This document shows positions 22,719-35,362 of a stretch of DNA of 64,000 nucleotides, piece after piece (position 1 is the stretch's first letter; each line of letters opens with the position of its first letter). The DNA is taken from the NCBI RefSeq assembly GCF_000005505.3, contig NC_016135.3:25328613-25392612 (forward strand), given 5' to 3'. A program made the translations under genes and the position numbers. The stretch comes from Brachypodium distachyon. Its lineage: Eukaryota; Streptophyta; Magnoliopsida; Poales; Poaceae. The notes beneath the pieces are model-generated. The model was given only the letters and a program-made list of their open reading frames with translations. It was not told where the DNA came from and made no database searches.

Positions 22719-25700
22719 TTACTGGAGATCAACCGTAGTGGACCTAGTGAAATCTGCCTCACGTGCTACATGCCTTGTTCTGTTATACACTCCGGGCCTA
22801 TTTGGCCGACCAATCTGTGAGGTCTTGGTGGTTAGCATTGCGACGACTTCAGACATGGCCGGCCTGTCGTCGGGTGATTCTTGAATGCAGAGAAGCCCAA
22901 TGTGAATGCACCTCACGAGCTCAGAGCCCATCTCAGAATCAGGCCCAGAGAGACAAGGGAGACTCACAGTTGAATCAAGAAGAGCCACTGTCTTGTCCTG
23001 CTCCCACAGTCCCCATGCCTGCAATGCAACAGAGATTTGTTCGCATAATTCTTGATGTTATGGCCAAGAATCCAAGATCTCACAGCTAAAAATAATTGTC
23101 AAGAACCACATACAGTTGAGCTTCTTTAGTGTGCACTTACGTGTGAAAGGAGTCTTTGCGTCTCGCCGTTCCTCTGTCCGCTAAGGGTTTCCAGCAGAAC
23201 GACTCCGAAACTATAGACGTCGCACTTCAGCGTCATTTCCGCTCGCAATGACTCCGGCGATGCGTATCCACTTTGCGTAACCCAGACATAAAGTAAAATT
23301 ATCTGACCACCATCGGCATTTGGAAATGAAATACAAACCATGTAAATATGACTGGAGTGTGTAGAGTGCCTTACGGTGAATTGACAATGGTGAGGCTAGA
23401 CTCCAGCAGATCTGGGACGAACAGCTTCGCGGTGCCAAAGTCTGCAACCTTGGCCTGCCAATTGTCATCTAACAGCACGTTGGAAGGCTTCAGATCTCTG
23501 TGGACGACGCTCTCACCGGATCCCTCATGCATGTACGCCACACCTTGTGCGATGCCATGGATGATATCCAGCCTCTGCCTCCAGCTCAGCGTGCCACGGA
23601 GGCTGGGTTCGCCTGCAAGGCACAGATGTTTTCTGTCGTTGGCAAACCAGACGCAAAGACATGCAGAAGAGACCCTAATGATCTGTGAATTCAGATTCTG
23701 ATCATAGGCAAGTGAAGTCTATGGAATTATGGATGTACCGAATATGTAGAGATCCAGGCTCTTGTTCGGCATGTAGAAGTAGACGAGTATCCGCTCGTCT
23801 GTTTCGTCGCAGTAAGCAAGCAGGCGCACAAGGTTGCCATGCCGGAGCCTGGCCATCACCTCCACTTCTCTTGTGAAATCACTTTTGCCTTTCCTTGTGA
23901 GAGCGGACTGCCTAAGCCTCTTCACGGCAATCGTTCTACCATCAGGTAATTGGCCCTAGTAATTGTATAATTATGGAGCTGACAATTAGTCTATAATCTC
24001 TACAAAAAAGAACTTAAACAGCTGCAGAACCATAGTTGATCAAACAAGCAAATCGCATGCGAAGCATTGTGAATGAAATGGATGCGCGCGCACCTTATAC
24101 ACTATGCCAAATCCTCCTTGACCAATTACATGGCTCTCAGAGAAATTCAGTGTAACCTCCTTCAGAGTGTGCAGATCAACCAAGGGAACTGCCAAAAATG
24201 AACTCTGAGGAATACCATCTGCAATTTGAGCCAAGTCAGCTGGATTTACGCAGGCGTCATAAGAAAAGAGAATAAGATAAAAACTATGGTAGAGCACCGT
24301 TTAGTCGTTTACGTGAGATTCTGTGCTTCCTTCTCCACCATATGACAAAGAACAGTGCAAGTACTATAGCAACAGCAGAAGCTACTGGCACAAGAACAGT
24401 CACAATAGCGAACTTGGAGCTCCTCTCTGCAGCTGTTACAGATGTAAAAAATCATGTTAGGTGCAGTTCATATCTTATAGTCAATTAAATGTGGTTGCCA
24501 GTAACCTCAGGTTTATGTCAGTATTAAGATTCTTTCAGTGCGATTTTGCAATTTGTTTTTTTGAACGCTGATTTTGCAATTTGTCAATTCTATCTGCTAA
24601 ATAAGCAGTATACTAATGTATGAAAAAAACGAGCTGAAATGATTGTCATATTTTTTTTGTACCTAATTCAGATTCAGCCAGCCTCAGGTACAGATCCTGC
24701 CCCCGGTCGACGTAGCGAAGATCAATGATGCCATCTGTCCACATGATGCTGCCACTTTCACCGCCGCCTTCTTGGATCTCGGCGGACGCGTAGGCCAGGC
24801 ATGAGCAGTTGGCCAAACACCTATCCCTGCACTCCTCCGTCGAGATGCTCGTGTCAACCGATGCGTTGTGCGTGTCCGGCAGCTTCACGCCACGCACCAG
24901 GACGAACCCGTCCGTCGCAGTCCCGTCGCCATGGCAGTTCAGCACCACGTTCCGCCGGCACCCACCCGAGGTCTCCCTCATGTTCCATGTTGGCGGTGAC
25001 GCGGGGCTGAACCGCTTGAGGCAACTGCAGAACGCCGACGATGCTGCACTAGCATCGCACAGACCAAACGGCCCGCACCTCCCGTAGGTGTCGCACCCGT
25101 CCCTTGGGCCCTGGAAGAAGATCTTCCATGCCAGGCTGCTCGCGTCCCAGACAAACCGCCTGACCATGCCGGCGTCCGTCACCACGACACGGGTCAGTGG
25201 CGCGCCACGCTTGGCGGTGTACCCATACGTGACCTCCGAGGCGCTGGCCGTCACTTGCAGCGGGAACTCATGTGCATAAGTCAAGGCCTCCGGGACACCA
25301 TTGAACCACCGGCCATTCCATGGGCCTGTGCGGTACGCCTTGGCATCCCGCTGCCATAGGATGAGCTCCGGCAGCCGAGTTGTACTGTAGTCCAGCACAC
25401 GGCGGAAGTCCCCCGGAGAAGGGTCATCCGGCGAGCGCCACGACGAGAGGTACCACTCGTCTCCGGTCCACAGGTTCTTGCCCATCTTCATGCCAGGCAG
25501 CAAGGTGTTCGACGGGTGGTCGAACGACTGCCACAGGATGGTCTTGCTTCCGTGGTCGTGCACGACAAGGTTGCCGGACTCCTGCAGCTGCACCACCGCT
25601 GAAGAGGTGTTGGGGGAGTTGGACGACCACGCAACCTGGCCGGGGCCATCGAGCAGGAGGAGGTCCCCTGTGTCGCTGGCCACCAGCAGCACGCCAGCAG

Positions 25701-25971
25701 TGTTGTTGAGAGGGCGGTCACGGTTGGCCACCCAGCAAACGGCCTCAGCGGACACTGAGAACCATATCCCGAGGTACCTCTTGGTCGATGCACCGGGAGA
25801 GAAGAATCCCAGTGTAAATGTGCCGCCAGCCGAGATGAGTGTCTCGCCATCAGTGACATTCTGGCCCTTCCTGAACGTATCTGTAACGCCAACGGCGAAA
25901 GCTCTGGGAGACAGTAGTAGGAATGTAAAGGAGAAAAGACTAAGAATGTAGCTGCAGGTTACTGCCGTCAT
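22719..25971 (-). CDS. SRLK copy 7, intact G-type lectin receptor kinase
   Basis: Exons (complement): 24663-25971, 24313-24426, 24094-24218, 23739-23955, 23375-23612, 23141-23270, 22719-23018; 2433 bp, 810 residues, frame unbroken. Start at MTAVTCSYIL, which begins the signal peptide; an earlier in-frame ATG at 26025 is less likely. Domains: signal peptide, B-lectin ([17 protein letters not shown]), S-locus region, EGF-like (CGPFGLCD), PAN, transmembrane helix 437-474, kinase with [33 protein letters not shown] and GYASPESL. The activation segment GTAKLF and the ASPE motif mark the second subfamily, shared with copies 8 and 9. All catalytic residues are present. Confidence 0.92.
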
Positions 25972-26330
25972 TATGGACGCCTCTTCCTCTAATCCTAGAG
26001 AAGAAAGAAATGGGTACAGGTGCATGAACCGTACTGCTAAGCTAGGTCTTCATGAACCACTACTGTACTTATCAAGGGGCGATCCGGTACGGCATGGGAT
26101 TTCTTGTCTTAATTAACAACGTAGGGCTGACAGCTAAGGTAACTAGCTCAGAGTGTGAAATGGTCCACTTATCCTCGATTAACAGGAAGAAAGAAGATGC
26201 GAGTACAAGTTGATAAAATTGATCTTTCCAAGAAGTTGCAAGTGTGCAGCTGTGGATGCAATATATATATATATATGTTCCCAACTGCCCACTCCCTTTC
26301 AAACTAAGGAACATGGAGAATCTAGTGCAG
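25972..26330. other. 5' flank of copy 7 with an AT microsatellite
   Basis: Non-coding. Contains (AT)8 at 26261-26276. No gene seen. Confidence 0.5.
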
Positions 26331-26588
26331 TACTCACTCTGATCCAGATTATAAGATTGTCTAGCTCTGTCCTGAACCAAAAAATAAAGTTTGACCAATC
26401 TTATAGAGAAACCTACAAACATCTACAACTCTAAATTAGTTCTATTAAATCTGTCCTGAAATATATCTCCATATTATACTTATTTGATATTGTAGGTACT
26501 AATACATTTTTGTATAACCTTGGTCAAAATTTTAAAAGTTTGACTAAGTACAAAGCTAAAACATCTTATAATTCGAAAGGGTGTAGTA
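26331..26588. mobile_element. Degenerate Stowaway-like MITE
   Basis: About 258 bp between TACTCACTCTG... and ...GGGTGTAGTA, with the inner part of the arms (attataaga / tcttataat) complementary. Internal AT-rich content and TA at both ends fit an old Stowaway-type element. Confidence 0.5.
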
Positions 26589-27100
26589 TTTATTTCCTGT
26601 ATGCAGATCTAGTTGCACGCTGCTTTCCTCTGTGGCCTTTCTGACAAAATACCACGGGTACATGATTACAGTAAAGTCTGTCAATGAAACGAAGTCAACA
26701 AGTCAACCATCGATTCTCTCGAGTTTAAGACCCGGCCAAAAATAGTTATGTCCCACATCGATCTCTTCTCTGAAGTCTGCAGTACCCTTGACATAGAAAG
26801 TGTTCGGATGCATTGTCAACCTTTGTTCACATGCATTGTCGACCTTTGTCCATGAGCATGAGGTTTTAGACTCAATTAGTTGTGATTTTGAAGATGGAAA
26901 TTATATATCGAAACGGAGGTAGATGCAGTTTAGTAGCATTTCTAATCTATCTACGAATGAACCGTGAGACTCCTGCATTTCTCGTACAGCTGATATCTCA
27001 CGTTTGAATTTTCCTAGAGCGTTCTCTACATGACAAATTAGATTAGAACTGAAAAAATTTACAGTCTCACCGTCGCGCTATCTCACGTTCTAACACACAT

Positions 27101-27460
27101 TCAGAATTTCAGATCAGGGAATGGAGAATGGACAGACCGCAGTGGTGTGATGATGTGGCGGCTCGCGGGGACGGCCTCCTCGGCACTGCACCAATACAGG
27201 TGCGGCCTCCTCGCTCCTCGGATCAGCACCCTCGTCGGAGACGGGCGGCAGGCGCTCGCTCCTCGCTGGGTTTGTTTCTGGAGCAAGGAGCGGGAGGCGG
27301 AGACGCAGTGGCGTGCCCGCGCCGGGAGATGCGGAAGAAGCGGCGGCGGCTGAAGTGGATAGCTGCGACGGCCGTGGACAGGGGTTTCGAGCGGCGGCGC
27401 TAATTCAGTCTGAAGGAACGTGAACCAGGGAGGGGATCGATTTTTTTCGGGACACGACAC
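27101..27460. other. GC-rich island with an orphan reading frame
   Basis: Isolated GC-rich block in AT-rich DNA. A plus-strand frame at 27147-27353 begins MMWRLAGTASSALHQ, an Arg/Ser/Ala-rich start of the kind seen in mitochondrial targeting peptides, and ends in a GSGGG run. No downstream exon or family match is apparent. It may be a gene fragment carried by a transposon, or chance. Confidence 0.25.
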
Positions 27461-27591
27461 ACTCGCCCTCTTTTCGTATGAATCCTGGGTGGTGAAAATA
27501 AAGGATTCTAATCTAAAGAAAATTTTCTACGCAACACATTTTGGATCGTTGGATGGTATCTAATGAAGTACTCCTATTAACTAACCCTAAG

Positions 27592-27873
27592 AGCTTGTTT
27601 GCCCCCCATCATTTGGGATTAGAATTCTGAATTCATTTTAAATTTCAAAAACCAACTTATTTGGCTGGCACGGAATTGGTCACACTAACTAACCCCAATT
27701 TTTTTTAAAAGCCATCATTTCTTTAGAAATGTTTCTAACTCTACAAATCCATGTGGTAGATAAACATAATTTTTGAACCCGAAATTCAAACTCAACCAAA
27801 TGAAATCCTATCAAAAAATGGATTTCATTTCATTTCTACTAAATGATATGAAAAGATGGATGCCAAATGAGCT
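27592..27873. mobile_element. Putative MITE
   Basis: About 280 bp of AT-rich DNA with imperfect terminal inverted repeats (agcttgtttgccccccatc on the left, the reverse of gatggatgccaaatgagct on the right). Target duplication not clear, so superfamily (hAT or Harbinger) undecided. Confidence 0.5.
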
Positions 27874-27930
27874 GTGAGATTCATGTGTTGCATAGCATCC
27901 AAACATCACTTCCAATCAGTTTCTATGTAT

Positions 27931-28848
27931 TATTTTTTTGAAAGAGGCAAAAGCTTTGCCGCTCTAATAATAAAGAAGAAGCATACGTACAGATAAGGAG
28001 GGGCAACCCCTCAAAGCAAGAGGATTACATTAGGGCAGAGAAGTCCTTAGCCCCCGCACTCCGCCACGCATGGACCTCGTCTTTGATACGGGTGATAACA
28101 ACGCTAGCGGGGGCCGACGAGTTACGGAAAATGCGACAGTTTCGCTCCTTCCAAATTTCCCAGGCAACCAGCGTGGTGAGCGAACGGGCCCCTCTAGACG
28201 GCCGGTCTGAGAACGATAAGGCAGAGTCCCATAAGGAAGCCAAAGGGCGGTCAACGTGATTATGGGGGTAATGGGCAAGGGGGGGGGGGGGGGGAAGCCC
28301 AGCCAAGCCCTCACCGAATTCCATATCCGAGCAGAAAAACGGCACTGAAAGAGCAGGTGTGAGGCAGACTCCGGACTGCGGCGACAAAACTGACAAAGAG
28401 GGTCATGCTGCCCCCCACGGGAGGCCAACCTATCCGCCGTCCAGAGACGATTTTGGAGGGCCAACCAAGCGAAGAGCTTGCACTTCGGAGGAGCCCAAGG
28501 GGACCAAACCCTGGCCGGGAGAGACGAGACCGTCGAGCCAAAGAATTGAGCATCGTAGGCCGACGCAGCACTGTGGGAACCAGAGGGGCTGAGCTTGCAA
28601 GAGATGGAGTCATCCACAGCAGGGTTCAGGGTCACAGCTTGCAGGTGGTTCCAAAGGCGAACGAACTCCTCAATGTGGGCGACGGTGGAGAGACCCTGAA
28701 GGTAAAAATCCTTTATCCAGGCGTGCTCCACAATGGCATTTTGCACCGACCTGCTCTTTCTTCTCGAGATTTTAAAAATGAGGTTGCAAAATCCTTGAGC
28801 GCCTGATCACCGAGCCAGACCGAATCCCAAAAGCGAGCCTTCAAGCCA
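27931..28848 (-). mobile_element. 5'-truncated LINE (non-LTR retrotransposon) tail
   Basis: Minus-strand coding remnants match the C-terminal end of grass LINE polyproteins: FWDSVWLGDQ near 28830, the zinc-binding reverse-transcriptase domain (PPKCKLFAWLALQNRLWTA, LCQFCRR...ESASHLLFQC) at about 28330-28600, and VAWEIWKERNCRIFR near 28160. The 3' end runs into oligo-T on the plus strand at 27931, as expected of a poly-A tail. The frame breaks at a 16-G run (28279-28294) and again near 28740. Possible target duplication atgtatt on both sides. The reverse transcriptase and endonuclease parts are absent. Confidence 0.85.
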
Positions 28849-30453
28849 TGTATTTTTATTTCTGTAGTATCTAATATCTAATTAAAGTAGCAGACATTAT
28901 ACGGCGTAAATTTTACAAAAGATATCGTACGGTCTAAATTTGTTACAAATGGATCAATCTGATCTGATGCTTGGAGTTCACGTGCTACACGGAGTTCAGG
29001 TACTGTACAGACGCAATTGGAGTTCAGGTGCTATACGCATGCAGAGAACTAAATACAGGGGCTGACTCTACCGTCGTTCGCTGCCGCCAACCCACGCTAT
29101 TCCCCACACAACACCGGAACACCCATGACCAGCAATCCTCTTCGCGCCTGGCCAACGACCGATGGATCGATCGCCCGGCTGTCCGGCACCTACGCCCATC
29201 TCATCCTCTCCGGCCACCGGCGTCTCATCAGCCAACAGCCCAACACATGCACGGACCCAGCCACACGCTCATCGAATCCTATGCAGGGCCAATCCAAACT
29301 TCCTCGCACAAAAGGAAACCCAAACAATTTTTCCCAAGTTGCTTCTCGCATCAATTAGGTAATCTCCAGGTCAAGTTCATGCATGCAATGCTCTATCTCC
29401 AATTCCACTTATTCCACTTTTTATTTTGATATATCAATAGACAAAAATAGAATGAGAGATCGATCTATGTTTAACAGCTTTCAAGTTGTAGAGTCTACTA
29501 AATAGGCCCTCTCTTCTCAACTCATCGAGGACCCCTAATCACTTCAAGATCCACAAGAAAGTTCATAATCAGTTTCGTCGCTAAGTGTATTCCATCCGAA
29601 TACTAATATACTTAATTACTTCAAGATGTACATGGAACCAATTAAACTATTTTAGTTCTCTGCGTGCAAGAGAGTTAATTGCGGGAGTCAGGGAGTGGAA
29701 AAAGAAAAATACACACATGATTTACCAAGCCGACATGTAATTTAGGAAAAGAAAAAACAGCTAAAAATATTTATAAATTGGGAAAGATGGAGTACCACCC
29801 ATCGAGCAATGAAAACAAATTACTATGCGGATAATACAAAGTTAAGAGTACGGAAAAGGATTATCGGATAATTTTCTAAAATAATACTTTGAGTTTGCTT
29901 CCGAGAATACTCTATCGGGGAGGAGAGTAAAAGATAAATGCTAACTAACTTTGTTGACAATTAATAGTCATATTTGTGAATTTCAATAATACAAAATAAG
30001 GGAGATTTCGTGTCAAACGTAAAAAAAAAACTGGAAAAGTCATACAAGTGAATGGATGATGGGCACAATAGATGCAAATTGGGATGGATAAAAATCAATG
30101 CTTACAAAAAACATTAAGGATAAAATAAATCTAAACATCTTTCGAATATCTTAAATAAAAAAATTAACACACAAATTGAAACACACATATGTTACATGTA
30201 GAAGCTCAACACTTTTGTATTGCACACGATGTTAATAAAACACAACTCTCTTGCAAAAACATGTAATGACTACCTAATCTGCAACATATTATATTACGTA
30301 TTTAAACCCATCTAAGCATTCAAAATTATATATTTTGGTAGGTGAAAAAAATAACAATTCAAGTATTTTCTGAAAATCTTTGAATAATCCAGATATAATA
30401 CATCTAATTGCATACCCCTCCGATCCATAGTTGTACTAAATCAAAAACACTTA
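28849..30453. other. AT-rich gene-free stretch
   Basis: No gene, RNA or element that I can name. A GC-richer patch at 29040-29340 gives overlapping short frames on both frames of one strand without family resemblance. The rest is low-complexity AT-rich DNA. Confidence 0.5.
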
Positions 30454-30577
30454 CTCCCTCCGTCAAACAAAGCATGTCTCAAGTTTGATTAAATTTGAAT
30501 GCATCTATACACTAAGTCATATTCAGATACATCCAAATTTTGACAAACTTGAGACATGTTTTGTTGGACGGAGGGAG
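30454..30577. mobile_element. Stowaway-type MITE
   Basis: A 124 bp element with ends CTCCCTCCGTC and GACGGAGGGAG... in inverted form (ggacggagggag), long complementary arms (catgtctcaagtttg and its complement) and TA on each side. Confidence 0.92.
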
Positions 30578-31371
30578 TATTATAGATCAAAGGAAGTACA
30601 AAATTAATCTATTAGAAAGCAAAATCAAAATTAAAAATATAAAAATATCATTTGTTATATATAAGTCTAGCAACCCGCTAGTTGACTATGTCCTAGCATA
30701 TCAATTCTAAACGTTTTCTCTTTCCGTGTTTTTTTATTTTGTACGATTCAAAGAAACCCATACACCATCCCCCATAACACATAGTAGGATGTACTCATTC
30801 ATGTTATGTCTGTCAATAATCTTTTTTTTTGTGAGAAATGTCTGTCAACAATCAGAGTCGTCTCATTGTCACCAGAATGTCGCCTACTATTGATCGCTGT
30901 AAACTTGAAGGTGAAAGTAAGATACCATCAGCTTCGGCCAACAAACATTGTTTTTTTTTGTTTGACTCAACAGAACTGTAGGTGTAACAGTAACATATCG
31001 TCTTACATCCTTCATTTTGGCATACGCTATATTTTATCGCCACAATCCTAACATATAAAACTGAAGTCAAAGGTGTGTGGGTAATACTTGAAGCGAAAGG
31101 CACATACATAGTCTACACACATATACTAGTACACTGCTCATCCTTACGAGGGTATACACGGTCAATCACGATAATTTTCCTTGACAATTGAATCATGAAA
31201 ATGTTGTGTGTGAGCATGCAGGTGGGGGGCATATCAATGTCAAGTTGTCACCGTTTGACTTTCCCGCCACTTCAAAACCAGCAACGTACGCATGGTTGAT
31301 CAGGGCAACTCTCAAGAGTGTTCCGTGACCTTGACCAAGAAGAAGAAAGAATCCACAGTTCCACACCAATC
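30578..31371. other. 5' flank of copy 8
   Basis: AT-rich upstream DNA of the copy 8 gene; no clear TATA box or repeat identified. Confidence 0.4.
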
Positions 31372-34300
31372 ATGAGCTCGGTAACCAGCCATGGCCGACG
31401 ACACTACCTCTTCCTCCTGCTCTCTCTGCTCATGCTCGGGACACGAGCCGTCGTTAATGCCGCCGACACGTTCGACAGCGGCCGCAACATCACCGACGGC
31501 GAGACGCTGGTCTCGGCCGGCGGGTCCTTCACCATGGGGTTCTTCTCGCTCGGGGTTCCAGCCAGGAGGTACCTCGGGATATGGTTCTCCGTGTCGGAGG
31601 ACGCCGTGTGCTGGGTGGCCAACCGCGACCGCCCCATCAACGGCACCTCCGGCTTACTGATGCTGGGCGACGCCGGGAGGCTCCTCCTCCTGGACGCCGG
31701 CTCCGGCGGCCAGGTCATCTGGTCGTCAAACTCTACCGGCAGCACCACCAATTCCTCGACAGCACAGCTGCTCGACTCCGGCAACCTGGTCATCCGCGAT
31801 GGGGCCACCAGCGCCGACAGCCAGCTCCCGATGATCCTATGGCAGTCGTTCGACCACCCGTCGAACACCTTGCTGCCGGGCATGAAGACGGGCAAGAACC
31901 GCTGGACGGGCGCCGAGTGGCACATCACGTCGTGGCGCTCGCCCACGGACCCGTCCCCAGGCCCCTACCGCCGCGGCACAGAAACCAAAAAAGGATCACT
32001 CCCAGAGAACGCTATCTGGAACGGCCGCGCCAAGACGTACCGGACGGGGCCGTGGAACGGGGTCTACTTCAACGGGGTGCCCGAGATGGCGTCCTACGCC
32101 GACATGTTCGTGTACGAGGTGACCGTGAGCCCAGGGGAGGTGAGCTACGGGTACGCCGCCAAGCCCGGGGCTCCCTTGTCCCGGATCGTGGTGACCGACG
32201 CCGGCACGGTGCAGCGGCTCGTGTGGGACGCGAGCAGCGGCGCGTGGAAGACCTTCTACAGCGCGCCCAGGGACACCTGCGACGCCTACGCCCGGTGCGG
32301 GGCGTTCGGGCTCTGCGACACGGGCGCCGCGTCCACGTCCATGTGCGGCTGCGTCCGGGGCTTCGTCCCGGCGTCGCCGTCGGCTTGGTACATGAGGGAG
32401 ACCTCGGCCGGGTGCCGCCGAAGCGTGGCTCTGGACTGCGCCGGCGCCACGGATGGGTTAGCCGTGCTGCGCGGCGTGAAGCTCCCCGACACGTATAATG
32501 CGTCCGTGGATGTGAGCGTCGGGATGGAGGAGTGCAGGGAGAGGTGCCTTGTCAACTGCTCCTGTGTCGCCTACGCCGCCGCCGACGTCCGAGGAGGAGG
32601 ATGCATCATTTGGTCGGATACCATTGTTGACATCCGGTACGTGGACAGAGGGCAGGATCTCTACCTCAGGCTGGCAAAATCTGAACTAGGTACGCATCAC
32701 AGTGAACAAATTCTCAATTCCATTTCGAAACAAGTCCACCGCGAGAATATGACAAAGTTTGATTTCGGCAACGTATCATTTAGCTGAAGACGCCAGCAGG
32801 AAGATGAGCGCGGCGATCATCGCGACCATATGCGTGGCGTGCGCGGCCGCGGGGGTATTTCTCTCGCTGGCCTTCGTCATTTGGAGGAACAGGATACGCA
32901 GGATCGTCTCGCGAGATGCACGGCGTGTTGCTCACAAAAACGATGCCGCCGTCCATGTCGAAGAAGGCAAGCCTGACCCGGACGACGCCGCCACGGCTGT
33001 CACGGCCGGCTCCATTGATCTGGCCACCTTAGAGAAGGCCACGAGGAATTTCTCCACCAGGAACGTGATCGGCGAAGGCGCTTTCGGCGTCGTCTACGAG
33101 GTCGGTCTCACAACACAACTCGATTTCGCCTTCTACATCGACGCAAAAACCCATCAGAAATGACTGTAGTTAAGATTTGCACATTCTTTTTTGCAGGGCC
33201 AGCTGCTCCAGGATCACCCTCTGGTGGCAGGGTTGCCAGGGAACGGGAGGAAGGTCGCAGTGAAGAGGCTGAAAGTGTCGTCGTCCCTGCCCAGCAGAGT
33301 CCTGAGCGATTACACGAGGGAAGTGGAGACCGTGTGCAACCTCCGGCACGACAACCTCGTCCGTCTCCTGGCACACTGCAGCGACGGCAACGAGCGGGTC
33401 CTGGTGTACGAGTACGTGCACAACAAGAGCCTCAACCTCTATATATTCGGTACGTACAGCACACTCCGGCCGTGCTGCTTCAAATTAGCACTACCATGTA
33501 GCACAAACAGAATGGTTAATTTCCTACACAAACTGAAGTGGAATTTGTTTGCGGGTTTTGTGGAACGAGCAGGCAAAGGCAGCGCCCGGGCTTCGCTGAA
33601 TTGGGCGAGGAGGCTGGAGATCATCCGTGGGATCGCCCGGGGCGTCTGGTACCTTCACGAAGGGTTAGGCGAGGAGAACGTGCTGGTTCACAGGGATCTG
33701 AAGCCGTCCAACGTGCTGCTGGATCGCCATTGGAGGCCCAAGATCGCGGGCTTCGGCACCGCCAAGCTGTTCCGTGACGACCTGACGGGGACGCAGACAG
33801 TAGTCGTCTCGCCGTGAGAAAAATAAATAAATCAAACCTCACACTCACACACATCACTGACAACAACACATGTTTAAACAGTATACTAGAACCAAAATTT
33901 TGCTGACACGGGCGAGTTTGGATGACGCGTGTGCAGGGGGTACGCGTCGCCGGAGTACGCCAAGGACGGCGACATGACGCCCAAGTGCGACGTGTTCAGC
34001 TTCGGCGTCGTCCTGCTGGAGACGGTCAGCGGCCGCAGGAACAGCGCTTCGCCGAGCGTCGTTTCGCAGGCATGGAAGCTTTGGGAGGAGCGCAGGGTCA
34101 TGGACCTGCTGGACCCGGCGGTGTGCCGGCGTCCTCGCGGCTCGGGTTCTTCGGAGATCTGGTCGTCGGAGCTGCGCCGGTGCATCCAGGTCGGCCTCCT
34201 CTGCGTGCAGGAGGCGCCGGGGGACAGGCCCGCCATGTCCGCGGTTGTTGGCATGCTTGGGAGCAAAGACTCGCGGCTCGAGCAGCCCAAGTGCCCCGCG

Positions 34301-34384
34301 CTGCTGCAGCTTGGGCCGACGTGCTACGGCGGCAATGGCATGTCGCTGGACTGGGAACCGTCTACCGTAGTCAACCTCACGTAG
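31372..34384 (+). CDS. SRLK copy 8, receptor kinase with DFG changed to GFG and two introns lost
   Basis: Exons: 31372-32689, 32784-33100, 33197-33449, 33573-33813, 33937-34384; 2577 bp, 858 residues, frame unbroken. Start at MSSVTSHGRR, before the signal peptide. Domains: signal peptide to about 30, B-lectin ([17 protein letters not shown]), S-locus region, EGF-like (CGAFGLCD), PAN, transmembrane helix after 440, kinase with [24 protein letters not shown]. The Mg-binding loop reads IAGFGTAKLF: the DFG aspartate (codon 33749-33751, residue 689) is glycine. An extra 15 or so residues lie between the glycine loop and the lysine. The transmembrane and juxtamembrane exons, and the last two kinase exons, are each fused into one, unlike copies 7 and 9. 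Expressed as is, it would probably be a weak or dead kinase acting as a scaffold. Confidence 0.9.
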
Positions 34385-35362
34385 AAGACCATAGAGGCTG
34401 CGTGCTGGTGATCCTGTTTGCCATCTGTAAATGTGCAAATGAGCTACATCCTATGAGATCCACTAGAGATGCTCTTAGTCACGGAAAGTTAGGGTCAATA
34501 TTTGTTATCTACGTCACTTAGGGTCAATGGTAATATGGTTCATACGATATGCTATGTAGACTCTAAATTTGTTAAGGGTATAAAGGTTTATAGGTAACGA
34601 GGTCAACCCGTAGTTAACTTATTTTGGTGAGTCAACTTTTTTCCCATCTTGCCTTTTTTTTTCTTCTGAATTAGGAATTTTCAAACAATGATGTAATAGT
34701 CGTGTGCATCAACAGATGCAAAAGCTGAAGAGATCGATCAAACAATGTAGAGGCCAAAGGGATTCTTTTTTTCCGGAGAAAAGTCAACAATTTTCGAATA
34801 AGAGTGTGTTGGATGGGTCTTCAACTTGAGACCTCTAAAAGATGTGATTGAAATGTTAATTGTTGCTACTGTATTTGATCAGACCCTCATTGAGTACATA
34901 CACAAAGTACAAAAAGAACACAAAAGGGATGACAGACCTCGAGTACAAGATAAATGCACTAAATCAGCGACACTTCTTATGCGTTAGAGTGAATATTTTT
35001 TTGGACATGATCGGAGGGAGTACTTTGTTTAAACTAATTCTAGCTTATCTACAATCCTGATCATAATGTGTCCCTAATATTAGACAGACATGTCTTGGTT
35101 GCACTTGATGCAGATTTAAAATCGGAGAGACTTGCGATCAAATGAGCCACGGGAAAGAGGGACATGCAGAGACATCCATGCGCCCATGTAGGGCACTACT
35201 AGGAAGACATTCTCGAGAGGTGCCACGCTTACGGAAAAGCACCATATATCAAGAAAATCCCTACCTAACCTGCAACTTATAAGACTGATCGCCAGGCGAC
35301 AACACTACGTCGATGTGCTGAGTCTGACTCGATTCGGTCGATCGATGGGCGCAGGCAGCAAT
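34385..35362. other. Spacer between convergent copies 8 and 9
   Basis: Non-coding DNA between two stop codons. No repeat or gene recognised. Confidence 0.5.

Noticed and set aside
30599..31140. Short frames before copy 8 as an extra small gene
   Set aside because: AT-rich, no start context or domain, frames on both strands of similar length.
31581..32498. 305-codon frame overlapping copy 8 exon 1
   Set aside because: Shifted frame of the same GC-rich exon, Arg/Pro-rich, no domain.
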